Assembly: GCA_028688175.1 (NCBI GenBank)
Contig: JAQTYS010000019.1
Location: 1 to 19,169, forward strand
DNA length: 19,169 nt
Direction: 5' to 3'
Source: Methanothrix sp.
GTDB lineage: Archaea > Halobacteriota > Methanosarcinia > Methanotrichales > Methanotrichaceae
Of this stretch, positions 8,701 to 15,682 are shown one piece after another. Position 1 is the first letter of the stretch; each line of letters starts with the position of its first letter. A program made the translations under genes and the position numbers. Under the pieces are notes generated by a model, which saw nothing but the letters and a program-made list of their open reading frames with translations, had not been told where the DNA came from and made no database searches.

Positions 8701-11700
8701 TCTTTTTCTGATCCACCCCCAATAGAATAAGGCGTATTGCCGATGCCGTCATGGTCAGGATCCGATCCCACGTAATCAGACCAGTAATTGCCGGTGTAAT
8801 TATAATAATTGCCTTCATGATAATAATAGTTGACTTTCTCGGCGGTGTTCCATTGGTTATACCCGTCTGACTGAGAGTAATTAAAATGATTCCGAAAGAT
8901 GTTGTTGCTGCTGGAGGAAGAAAGGGAGATGCCGTTGTATGATTTGCCAGTAACAGTGTTGTCCGAGATGGTGTTGCTGTTGCTGGAGGAATTGAGGTAG
9001 ATCCCACGGCCACAATCTGTGATTGTGTTGGCATGCATGGTGTTGTCGCTGGACGCCTGGAGGATGATGCCGGTACTGGCGTTTCCTCCGTAGCTTGAAA
9101 TCGTGTTCGACGAGATCGAGTTGTCGCTGGAGGAATCGAGGATGATGCCTTCGCGGTTGTCTGTGGCGATGTTGCTCGATATGATGTTGCTGCGGGAGGA
9201 ATCTAGCCAAATCCCATATTGAGAGTTATTGTTGGCGTCATTGCCAGAGATGGTGTTGCCGTTGGAGTTGGGGTTGATCCTGATGCCGTATTGGTTGTCG
9301 TTGGCGTGATTATCCGAGATCGTGTTGCTGCTGGAGGATTTGAGGTAAATCCCTGTATGGGAGTTATTGTTGGCGGTATTGCCCGAGATGATATTGCTGC
9401 TGGAGGAATCGAGGTAGATGCCGTGGTCTTTGGTGTTTTTCTTGCCGTTGGCGAGATTATCCGAGATGATATTGCTGCTGGAGGAAACGAGGTAGATGCA
9501 GTAGTGTATGCCGTAGGCGGTGTTGCTCGAGATGGTGTTGCTGCTGGAGGAATCGAGGTAGATGCCGTCGCCGCCGCCGGTGGCAGTATTGCCCGAGATG
9601 GTGTTGTTGCTGGAAGAACGGAGGCTGATGCCTTCTGCCGCGTTGTCAATGGCGGTATTTCCCGAGATGATATTGCTACTGGAGGAATAGAGGTGGATGC
9701 CATCGTAGTTTTCGGTGGCGGTGTTGCCCGAGATGGTATTGTTTTTGGAATTTATCCAGATACCTGCACCTTCCCCTGAATTTCTAGACACAAATCCCTG
9801 AATAGTACATCCGTCGGCGTTCACGGTGATAACGTTCCCGGTGCCGCTGCCGTCCACAACCGGCGAGTCGATTCCAGTCAGGATGAGGTCTTTGTTCACA
9901 TTGACATTCTCATAATAGGTCCCGCTCTTGACCTCTATGGTGTCGCCGGGACAGGCGGCGTTGATGGCGGCCTGGATGCTGGTGAAGTTGCAGCCCGAGG
10001 CGCAGACGGTGAGGGTTCTTGGGCCTGTGCGGTTCAACAGAGGGAAGCTGTCCTGCTCCGATCCTCCGGGGATGGGATAAGGTGAGTCGCCGATGCCGTC
10101 GCCATCACAGTCCCGTCCCGCATAGTCTGACCAGCTGTTGCCGACGTAGGTGGTATTACCTTTGTACTCGATTTTCGTGGGAGAATGCCAATTATTCGAA
10201 GAATCGGACCAGGCATTGATGATGTTATCAAAGTTGTTACGGAAGATTATGTTGCTTGAGCAAGGACCAACTGCCAAATTGATGCCTTTATTGTTCCCGG
10301 TTACATCGTTGCCCTCGATATTGTTGTTGCTGGAGGTATAGAGGTAAATCCCATTCACGGAGTTATTGTTGACGGTATTGCCCGAGATGATATTGCTGCT
10401 GGAGGAATAGAGGGAGATGCCGTCTTTGTTGCCGGTGGCACGATTATCCGAGATGGTATTGTCGTTGCTGGAGGAATAGATAATAATCCCTGCCTGGGAG
10501 TCATTGACGGCGGTATTGCCCGAGATGGTGTTGCTGTTGCAGGAGGAAGCGAGGTAAATCCCTCCCCAGGAGTTATTATCGGCGGTATTGCCCGAGATGA
10601 TATTGCTGCTGGAGGAATCGAGAAAGATGCCGCACTTGTTGCCGGTGGCGCGATTATCAGAGATGGTGTTGCTGTTGCTGGAGGATTTGAGGTAGATGCC
10701 GGCGACTTTGCTGCCGGTGGCGGTGTTGCTCGATAAAGTGTTGCTGTCGCTGGAGGATTGCAGCAAGATGCCACTGTCGTAACCTGTGGCTGTGTTGCCT
10801 GAGATGGTGTTGTCGCGTGAGGATTCGATGCAGATGCCACCGCCGCTGTTGTCGCTGGCAGTGTTGTCGGAGATGTTGTTGCTGTTGGAGGATTTGAGCC
10901 ATATGCCATATCGATGGGTAGGGTTGCCATTGTTGGTGGCTGTATTGCCCGATATTGTATTGCCGCTGCTGGATTGGAGGTAGATTCCGCAATATCCCAC
11001 ATTACCAGCGATACTGTTGCGATCGATCTGACAATTCTGGGAATCATGAATAGCTATGCCCTCCCGAGTGTTGTTTAAGATGGCGCTATTCGTTATCCTG
11101 ATGCCTTGTGATAACTCGATGAGGATGCCCTGGCCATTATTATTTCTTATCTGACAATCCTGAATGAGACCGTCTGTAGCTTTCACTTCGATTCCCGCAT
11201 GGTAAAGGCTCGAGTTAATTATATTCAGACCGCTTATGACGCCTCCTGAACCGCTCAGAGTAATTGTGCTGTCCACACCATTGCCTTTGATCACAGGAGA
11301 TCCCACTCCTTTGATTGCTATATTTGCCTTATCAATAACAATCGAACCAGAGTACGTCCCGCTCTCGACCTCTATGGTGTCGCCGGGACAGGCGGCATTG
11401 ATAGCGGCTTGGATGCTGGTGAAGTTGCAGCCTGAGGCGCAGACGGTGAGGGTTGTGCCGGTCCTCTCTGTCAGCGGGAAGCTATCCTGCTCTGACCCGC
11501 CAGGGATCGAATAAGGCGAGTCGCCGATGCCGTCGCCATTGCAGTCCCAGCCCGCATAATCGGACCAGCTGTTACCGACGTAGGTGGTATTGCCTTTGTA
11601 CTCGATTTTCGTGGGAGAGTGCCAATTATTCACTGAGTTGGACCAGGCATTGATGATGTTATCAAAGTTGTTACGGAATATTATGTTGTCTGAGCAAGGA

Positions 11701-13781
11701 CCAACTGCCAGATTGATGCCTTTGTTGTTCCCGGTGACATCGTTGTCCTCGATATTGTTGTTGCTGGAGGTATAGAGGTAAATCCCATTCACGGAGTTAT
11801 TGTTGACGGTATTGCCCGAGATGATATTGCTGCCGGAGGAATAGAGGGAGATGCCGTCTTTGTTGCCGGTGGCACGATTATCCGAGATGGTGTTGCCGTT
11901 TGAGGTTATGTAGATCCCCGAATTGCTGCTCCCCGAATTCCTGGCCACAAATCCCTGAATAGTGCACCCGTCGGCGTTCACTGTGATCGCGTTCCCGGTG
12001 CCGCTGCCGTCCACAACCGGCGAGCCGATTCCAGTCAGGATGAGGTCCTTGTTCACGTTGACATGCTCATAATAGGTGCCGCTCTCGACCTCTATGGTGT
12101 CGCCGGGGCAGGCGGCATTGATAGCGGCCTGGATGCTGGTGAAGCTGCAGCCTGAGGCGCAGACGGTGAGGGTTGTGCCGGTCCTCTCCGTCAGCGGGAA
12201 GCTATCCTGCTCTGACCCGCCAGGGATCGGATAAGGCGAGTCGCCTATGCCGTCGCTGCTGCAATCCCAGCCTGCAAAATCTGACCAGCTATTACCGACG
12301 TAGGTGGTATTACCTTTGTACTCGATTGCAGTGGGAGAGTGCCAATTATTCGCTGAGTTGGACCAGGCATTTTTGGCATTGTCCAGGGTGTTCTGGTAGA
12401 TGGTGTTTCCAGAGGAGCTTTGCAGGGATACGCCATATCCTCCTTTGCTGGCACCGTTGCTGGTGATTCTGTTGCGATCGATCTGGTTATTCTGGCAGTT
12501 TTCCATAATAATGCCACCCAGGCCGTTGTTCGCGATGGTGTTATCCGTTATATTGATGCCACTTGATGAAATGATGGAGATGCCATAGCCATGATTATCT
12601 CTTATCTGGCATCCACGGATAATACAGTTCGACGCTTTTACATCGATTCCGGCATGGGGATTGCCCGAGCCGGTCACTACCAGGCCACTGAGGATGGCTC
12701 CTGAACCGCTCAAGGTAATTGTGCTGTCCACGCCATTGCCTTGGATCTCGGGAGACCCCTCTCCCATGATAGCTATATTTGCCTTATCAAGGACAATAGG
12801 CCCAGAATATGTCCCGCTAACCAGATGGATGCTGCCACCGGGGCTGATCGAATTTATGGCCTGTTGGATGCTTCCGCCAGGGGATACCTGGATGAGGAGG
12901 ATTTCATTGGGCTGATCTGGTTCCGATGGGGGGATTTCAGTTGGTTCATTTTCTTTCGGATTTGTATTACCCTGTTTAATATTGTCCTTGGAGTCTATTT
13001 CCTTAAGGCTGTCATAACTATTATCGATTATGATATTGCTATTTGAATTCTCCAAAAGTATATCATATTTTGAATTTTTTAGAAATGTATTTCCCTTGAG
13101 TATATTACTATCCGAGTTTTTCAAATATATTCCATTGATGTTGTTTTCTATAATTGAATTATATAATATAGAATTGTTCGCTGAGTCTTCCAGATAGATT
13201 CCATCGAACCCATTGTTGTTGATCTTGTTTCCGTAAATGATATTGCTGCTTTTGCCTTTCAAATGAAGTCCATAGCCTTTATTATTTTTAAGGGTGTTAT
13301 TGGATATGCGATTCTCGTCGGAGAATATAAGGATTCCTGCTTCTGGATTTCCAGAATTCATCACCACGAAACCGTCCACAGTGCATGCGCTGGCTGTGAT
13401 GGTGATGGTGCTGCTATGTCCTACGGCAGATACTACAGGTGCTCCTTCTCCGGTATCGACTCCCTGGAGGATAATACCCGGCTTGCTTAGGTTAAGGTTT
13501 TCATTGTAGTCTCCACTCAGAACATAGATTATTGCGCCAAATTTGGATTGATCTAAAGCATCCTGGATGCTGGTAAAGTTCACACCTGGCATCATCTTGG
13601 GTCCAACCACATTCCCAGAGATCTCATCTGGATTGGGCAATGGTTCCAGAAAGAATCTGCCTATATCTCCAGAAAAGTCACCTTCTTGAGACGAATTGGG
13701 GAATTCAGGAGGAGATTGGCCATTACCAAAAACGAATAAAGTAAAAAAGATCAAGCAAATAATTTTTCCGCTTTGGTGCAT
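5766..13781 (-). CDS. Giant secreted multi-domain protein: five beta-helix domains, DUF11 repeats and an unrecognised domain
   Basis: A 2671-residue protein. ATG at 13781 is preferred over a TTG at 13796, because the TTG would place the purine-rich ribosome site GGAGGGAG inside the coding region. Residues 1 to ~22 are a signal peptide (MHQSGK, then ICLIFFTLFVFG). Beta-helix domains follow at about 48-270, 294-534, 535-774, 775-1253 and 1254-1700. A Pro/Glu-rich linker (~271-292) separates the first two. Domains 3-5 open with TLTVCASGC and ACPGDTIEV. Domains 2-5 close with a WSD(Y/F) and D.DGIG(D/N)(S/T)PY cap ending in FPL or YPL, typical of NosD/CASH-type archaeal surface proteins. DUF11-like Ig-fold repeats occupy ~1700-1832, 1837-1950 and 1953-2066. 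An unrecognised Ser/Tyr/Gln-rich region spans ~2070-2396, and two more DUF11-like repeats lie at ~2397-2513 and 2520-2645. The end is DDWMPPEDWDIQCSGTSCP. There is no transmembrane anchor, so it is released or held by other contacts. Domains 2-5 share long DNA repeats. No frameshift is seen. A surface or sheath role is inferred. Confidence 0.93.
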   Translation of the reverse strand: MHQSGKIICLIFFTLFVFGNGQSPPEFPNSSQEGDFSGDIGRFFLEPLPNPDEISGNVVGPKMMPGVNFTSIQDALDQSKFGAIIYVLSGDYNENLNLSKPGIILQGVDTGEGAPVVSAVGHSSTITITASACTVDGFVVMNSGNPEAGILIFSDENRISNNTLKNNKGYGLHLKGKSSNIIYGNKINNNGFDGIYLEDSANNSILYNSIIENNINGIYLKNSDSNILKGNTFLKNSKYDILLENSNSNIIIDNSYDSLKEIDSKDNIKQGNTNPKENEPTEIPPSEPDQPNEILLIQVSPGGSIQQAINSISPGGSIHLVSGTYSGPIVLDKANIAIMGEGSPEIQGNGVDSTITLSGSGAILSGLVVTGSGNPHAGIDVKASNCIIRGCQIRDNHGYGISIISSSGINITDNTIANNGLGGIIMENCQNNQIDRNRITSNGASKGGYGVSLQSSSGNTIYQNTLDNAKNAWSNSANNWHSPTAIEYKGNTTYVGNSWSDFAGWDCSSDGIGDSPYPIPGGSEQDSFPLTERTGTTLTVCASGCSFTSIQAAINAACPGDTIEVESGTYYEHVNVNKDLILTGIGSPVVDGSGTGNAITVNADGCTIQGFVARNSGSSNSGIYITSNGNTISDNRATGNKDGISLYSSGSNIISGNTVNNNSVNGIYLYTSSNNNIEDNDVTGNNKGINLAVGPCSDNIIFRNNFDNIINAWSNSVNNWHSPTKIEYKGNTTYVGNSWSDYAGWDCNGDGIGDSPYSIPGGSEQDSFPLTERTGTTLTVCASGCNFTSIQAAINAACPGDTIEVESGTYSGSIVIDKANIAIKGVGSPVIKGNGVDSTITLSGSGGVISGLNIINSSLYHAGIEVKATDGLIQDCQIRNNNGQGILIELSQGIRITNSAILNNTREGIAIHDSQNCQIDRNSIAGNVGYCGIYLQSSSGNTISGNTATNNGNPTHRYGIWLKSSNSNNISDNTASDNSGGGICIESSRDNTISGNTATGYDSGILLQSSSDSNTLSSNTATGSKVAGIYLKSSSNSNTISDNRATGNKCGIFLDSSSSNIISGNTADNNSWGGIYLASSCNSNTISGNTAVNDSQAGIIIYSSSNDNTISDNRATGNKDGISLYSSSSNIISGNTVNNNSVNGIYLYTSSNNNIEGNDVTGNNKGINLAVGPCSSNIIFRNNFDNIINAWSDSSNNWHSPTKIEYKGNTTYVGNSWSDYAGRDCDGDGIGDSPYPIPGGSEQDSFPLLNRTGPRTLTVCASGCNFTSIQAAINAACPGDTIEVKSGTYYENVNVNKDLILTGIDSPVVDGSGTGNVITVNADGCTIQGFVSRNSGEGAGIWINSKNNTISGNTATENYDGIHLYSSSSNIISGNTAIDNAAEGISLRSSSNNTISGNTATGGGDGIYLDSSSSNTISSNTAYGIHYCIYLVSSSSNIISDNLANGKKNTKDHGIYLDSSSSNIISGNTANNNSHTGIYLKSSSSNTISDNHANDNQYGIRINPNSNGNTISGNDANNNSQYGIWLDSSRSNIISSNIATDNREGIILDSSSDNSISSNTISSYGGNASTGIILQASSDNTMHANTITDCGRGIYLNSSSNSNTISDNTVTGKSYNGISLSSSSSNNIFRNHFNYSQSDGYNQWNTAEKVNYYYHEGNYYNYTGNYWSDYVGSDPDHDGIGNTPYSIGGGSEKDYYPLLEGEALTISDSIQISQEGLLKTGQPSGNAQYVLTVTNLGDSELTNISITDQLSKGIDVVFVESGLEPDVSQEEENGTRTLLWQDPGPLRPGETKDINLVALLDDELPETLISKVSVQATSEDGQKLSDEDTLELNAAANISIEKTANPSFAEPSDSVTFSINITNTGQKELVSVMVNDTLPKGISYVSGEINATASGDLIFWPDLGPMQPGESKSINLVGVVREDAYGMQTNTVSVTAKTTEGGVVNASDSTDVDILSLNVSKEADRKTVKRGENITYTITVCNTGSLPLDKVIAWDAIDSQVILLYSSLETEEDGKWHLGTLAPGECAVITLMVQVPKTNLKFDMTSSVSGEGYVNVADDYSTTLPELVIKNTVHAISSSTKKQIQDTSLVTVLGEAGTELFSREHGSGLYQSEDIIRMITENKSIQMNKSVTARQQPVVLRLYDKRTVNSSSPWTERTQARNRITGTSITGSFSHAQNISLESRIKLDQNESVMEQSSEFDGLGRFDLQKKLVDGKTSLLDIQEDYAGSFKVYQKIDEYGSSVISQKSASGSGFVGGDRRIGKSQRSYESGTGNYSSQEEIQTYTNYIYKDINLTTSPVGLNSTISFWPNRPLNWSEGIYSRNPGSTFLGEEYRNLVDMQKQTLVTGLNSVQTEANFTGSASYRQSIEDEMDLEQEYIGKYSIRQKTRILGTARYDRPHINVIKVGEIISQSNLDKTYARYTIAVENDGNKLLSPVYVTDLFSPGALYINSSLRPSLTSSSANWTLTHLPVGGRSEITLWLEMGENLSDTLVNRVEASGSHDAGWAYASNISVIKGGWLEPPSSENQIVVKKSAYVNKSASDFVWYHLSIENLCNCTTSLIVTDNLPRGMKLVEATPDITSFDRESNTITWNVISFKPQGTMSIDYKVQVTKGGRLVNQVKVEAISLEGCDILPAYDSAVLTIGNKSSETSTDDWMPPEDWDIQCSGTSCP
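8900..9760 (-). repeat. In-frame minisatellite encoding beta-helix rungs of domain 5
   Basis: A tandem array within the coding sequence. On the plus strand the marker ctggagga or a close variant recurs near 8911, 8983, 9049, 9127, 9193, 9262, 9331, 9400, 9478, 9544, 9610 and 9679. The steps are 66, 69, 72 or 78 nt, always multiples of three (22-26 codons). Each unit encodes one rung of the form SSSNTISxNTAxxN..GI.L. Units are similar at the DNA level, which points to recent amplification. Confidence 0.85.
9924..10217 (-). repeat. Inter-domain junction repeat, copy C (domain 4 cap / domain 5 start)
   Basis: A segment of about 290 bp encoding the beta-helix cap (WHSPTKIEYKGNTTYVGNSW to FPL) plus the start of the next domain (TLTVCASGCNF to VKSGTY). 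It is nearly the same as copies at 11361-11651 and 12081-12371. This copy carries one extra codon relative to the other two (LLNRTGPRTLTV against LTERTGTTLTV). Confidence 0.85.
10320..10990 (-). repeat. In-frame minisatellite encoding beta-helix rungs of domain 4
   Basis: A second array of the same rung-encoding units, with plus-strand marks such as ttgctgctggagga, cgagatggt and ggcggtattgcc. It accounts for most of the extra length of domain 4 (about 480 residues) compared with domains 2 and 3 (about 240 each). It continues the same motif family as the array at 8900-9760. Confidence 0.8.
11361..11651 (-). repeat. Inter-domain junction repeat, copy B (domain 3 cap / domain 4 start)
   Basis: The second copy of the cap-plus-start segment, offset exactly 720 bp from copy A. 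Similarity with copy C continues beyond the junction, so 11361-11895 matches 9924-10461 (about 535 bp) and takes in the rungs ending NIIFRNNFDNIINAWS. Confidence 0.85.
12081..12371 (-). repeat. Inter-domain junction repeat, copy A (domain 2 cap / domain 3 start)
   Basis: The third copy of the cap-plus-start segment. Its similarity with copy C extends the other way: 11947-12371 matches 9790-10217. That stretch covers the KDLILTGI, VDGSGTGN and NADGCTIQGF part of domains 3 and 5, which domain 4 lacks. Confidence 0.85.
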
Positions 13782-13784
13782 TGG

Positions 13785-13792
13785 CTCCCTCC
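13785..13792 (-). promoter_or_regulatory. Ribosome binding site that fixes the start of the giant secreted protein
   Basis: GGAGGGAG on the minus strand, with its GGAGG core 6 nt ahead of ATG 13781. The first possible start in the frame, TTG at 13796, lies upstream of this site, so the ATG is the better start. Confidence 0.7.
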
Positions 13793-13824
13793 ACAATTTG
13801 AGATTCAGCTTATATTAATAGGAT

Positions 13825-13845
13825 GCATTTAAGCTTTTTCTTTGG
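13825..13845 (-). promoter_or_regulatory. BRE/TATA-like promoter of the giant secreted protein gene
   Basis: On the minus strand the sequence reads CAAAGAAAAAGCTTAAATGC: an A-rich BRE-like part followed by a TATA-like core CTTAAATG. The core centre is about 48 nt ahead of ATG 13781. That predicts a start site near 13804 and a short leader of about 20 nt containing the GGAGGGAG ribosome site. A second AT-rich stretch (TATTAATATA, 13811-13820) lies between and could be an alternative core. Confidence 0.45.
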
Positions 13846-14142
13846 TTTAATGTATGAGTTGTGCCGAAAGTTTTACTCTAAATACTCGTCAATTTGCCAT
13901 AAAATAGAATAGTAAAAACCAAAACCGGAAGATAGATACTCATATTTCGCCCCAGTGAGTTAGTAGACATAATAGATGAGTTTAAATTCGCAGGTTCTTG
14001 AATGTTATATTATATTAATAATGGATTTGTAGAAGGTTCATGTTTATGGGGACAGTAGCGGATTGAATAGTCTCCAAATGCTAACCGAGACGCTGGCCAG
14101 CTAAACACATCCAAGTTCACAAAAGGACGCACAGATCGACGA
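13846..14142. other. AT-rich non-coding spacer, no gene recognised
   Basis: This is the central part of the spacer between the fpo terminator and the giant-gene promoter. I found no convincing reading frame, tRNA-like fold or hairpin by eye. The 10-mer tatattaata at 14011-14020 also occurs at 13811-13820, exactly 200 bp away. There is no reading frame long enough for an FpoO-like protein. Confidence 0.5.
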
Positions 14143-14171
14143 ACAAAAAAAGTTTTAAAATGTAAAAAATC
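14143..14171 (-). terminator. Oligo-T terminator downstream of fpoN
   Basis: Directly after the fpoN stop codon the minus strand has a T6 run (opposite 14164-14169) and a T7 run (opposite 14145-14151), separated by ATTTTAAAAC. Tandem oligo-T tracts without a strong hairpin are typical of archaeal termination, so the fpo transcript probably ends here. Confidence 0.65.
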
Positions 14172-15668
14172 TTAATGAGGCAGCAGAACTGCTGCTGCCT
14201 GCAAAGCCCAGTTGATGAATCCATCTGGGAAGACGCCAATCCAGAGCACTGCTAAGAGTGTCAGGACGAGCGCTACCGTATATCCCTTCTGCTCAGCGAT
14301 CTTGGGGCCTACCGGTTCCTTGAGGTACATGTAGCTGATGATCCTCAGGTAGTACACCAGCGACAGAGCGCTGTTCAGGATGGCAATTATTGCCAGCCAA
14401 ACCAGGCCGGAGTAAATGGCCGAGCTGAAGAGCACGAACTTGCCGATGTATCCTGCCGTGGGGGGTATGCCTGCCAGCGCAAACATGAAGATGAGCATGC
14501 AAAACGCTGTTATGGGCGCCCTTTTAGCAAGACCGGCATAGTTGGATATGTCATCCGGGTCGGTTTCGCTTCCCTTGGATAACATGCTCGATACCTGAGC
14601 GGTGCCGATGAAGGCTCCTGTCTTCATGAGAGCATGTCCCAGGATAAGCAGCAGCGCGCCGGCAATGCCCAGCTGATCGGCCGGCACCAGCCCCAGGTTA
14701 AGCACATTAACCGGAGCAGCACCATAGGCAGCTCCTACCACTACAAAAGCGATGGCGATGTAGCCCGCCTGAGCAATGGAAGAGTATGCCAGTATGCGCC
14801 GGACATTGTTTTGCCAGCAGGCGGCAAGGTTACCAAGCGTCATGGTAACAGTTGCCAGGATGGCGAAAGCCATGTACCATTCCATTCGCAGAGCCACCAG
14901 GGCGATGATAATTACCCTGAAGGCGGCGACAAAGCCCATCTTTTTGGAGCCTGCCGCGAGCAGGGCCGAGACCAGGGGCGGTGCGCCCTCGTAGGTATCG
15001 GGAGCCCACATATGGAAGGGAACCAATGCCATCTTGAAGCCGAATCCTACTATGACGAAGAGCAGAGCCACCAGAGTTGCCGGGCCAAAGTTGGCCAGCG
15101 ATGCTGCAGCGATATCTGCCAGATGAGTGGATCCTGTCATGCCATAGAGCAGCGAGAAGCCGAAGAGCATGAACGCAGAAGCAACTGAGCCGAAGATGAA
15201 GTACTTCATAGCCGCTTCCAGGTTCTTCTTGGTTTTATCAAAGGCTGCCATGGCATAGGTGGACAGGCTGGCCAGCTCGAAGCCTACGAACAGGGTCACG
15301 ATGTCGATGGAGCTTGAAACCACCATCATGCCCACTGTGGCAAAGAGCAGCAGTGCATAATACTCCTCAGCACCTTTGCCTGTATACCTCGACAGTGAGG
15401 CTATCACTACCAGTAGCGATACTACCAGGAAGACGACCTTGAAGAACTGAGACAGGGCGTCGACTGATATGGTATCAAAGAAGAACAGGGCGGGCTTGAT
15501 GGTCAGATTAGAGGCCACCAGTCCCAGAGCTACTACCAGCCCAGCAGCGCTCAAGTATCCCATGAGCTTGCCGCTATTCTTCATCAAGGACCCCAGCAGT
15601 ACGACGAGCACTGCCAGGAATGTGAGTAGCGCTTCTCCCCAGAGGGGTGCGTAGTGTGAAAATTCCAC
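14172..15668 (-). CDS. fpoN: F420H2 dehydrogenase membrane subunit N (NuoN-like antiporter subunit)
   Basis: A 498-residue, highly hydrophobic protein of the Proton_antipo_M family, with the usual length and about 14 membrane segments. It is one of the three proton-translocating antiporter-like subunits of the complex I-related F420H2:methanophenazine oxidoreductase in the cytoplasmic membrane. Key charged residues are in place: E131 (VGFELASLSTY), K212 (FGFKMALVPFHMWAPDTYEGAP), K242 or K243 (SKKMGF), K349 (ALMKTG) and K410 in the last conserved motif (GYIGKF). WAPDTYEGAP is diagnostic for the N rather than the L or M type. The start is GTG, one base after the fpoM stop, with GGTGATC 4 nt ahead of it, so translation is probably coupled to fpoM. 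It is the last gene of the cluster here and is followed by oligo-T tracts. No fpoO follows. Confidence 0.95.
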   Translation of the reverse strand: MEFSHYAPLWGEALLTFLAVLVVLLGSLMKNSGKLMGYLSAAGLVVALGLVASNLTIKPALFFFDTISVDALSQFFKVVFLVVSLLVVIASLSRYTGKGAEEYYALLLFATVGMMVVSSSIDIVTLFVGFELASLSTYAMAAFDKTKKNLEAAMKYFIFGSVASAFMLFGFSLLYGMTGSTHLADIAAASLANFGPATLVALLFVIVGFGFKMALVPFHMWAPDTYEGAPPLVSALLAAGSKKMGFVAAFRVIIIALVALRMEWYMAFAILATVTMTLGNLAACWQNNVRRILAYSSIAQAGYIAIAFVVVGAAYGAAPVNVLNLGLVPADQLGIAGALLLILGHALMKTGAFIGTAQVSSMLSKGSETDPDDISNYAGLAKRAPITAFCMLIFMFALAGIPPTAGYIGKFVLFSSAIYSGLVWLAIIAILNSALSLVYYLRIISYMYLKEPVGPKIAEQKGYTVALVLTLLAVLWIGVFPDGFINWALQAAAVLLPH

Positions 15669-15682
15669 TTCAGATCACCCCC
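15666..15682 (-). promoter_or_regulatory. Coupled ribosome site and GTG start of fpoN
   Basis: On the minus strand GGGGGTGATC is followed by TGA (the fpoM stop), one A, and GTG. The GGTGATC part matches the archaeal 16S 3' end and lies inside the fpoM coding region. No ATG in the first codons offers a better start, which supports GTG initiation. Confidence 0.7.

Noticed and set aside
8900..10990. CRISPR-like array, because of regular 66-78 nt spacing
   Set aside because: Units are contiguous, in frame and coding, without unique spacers between constant repeats, and period lengths are multiples of three.
10355..11047. 230-residue minus-strand frame rich in Pro/Ala/Thr, and similar ones at 9203-9703
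   Set aside because: These are out-of-frame readings of the in-frame rung repeats in the giant gene. Their regularity comes from the repeat DNA.
9790..12371. Insertion sequence or transposon as the cause of the long direct repeats
   Set aside because: The repeats encode beta-helix caps in frame, have no terminal inverted repeats or transposase, and fit domain duplication.
13779..13796. TTG at 13796 as the start of the giant secreted protein
   Set aside because: The ribosome site GGAGGGAG lies between it and the ATG at 13781, and the ATG gives a normal signal peptide.
14634..15188. 184-residue plus-strand frame
   Set aside because: Antisense shadow of fpoN; hydrophilic residues mirror the hydrophobic codons of the real gene.
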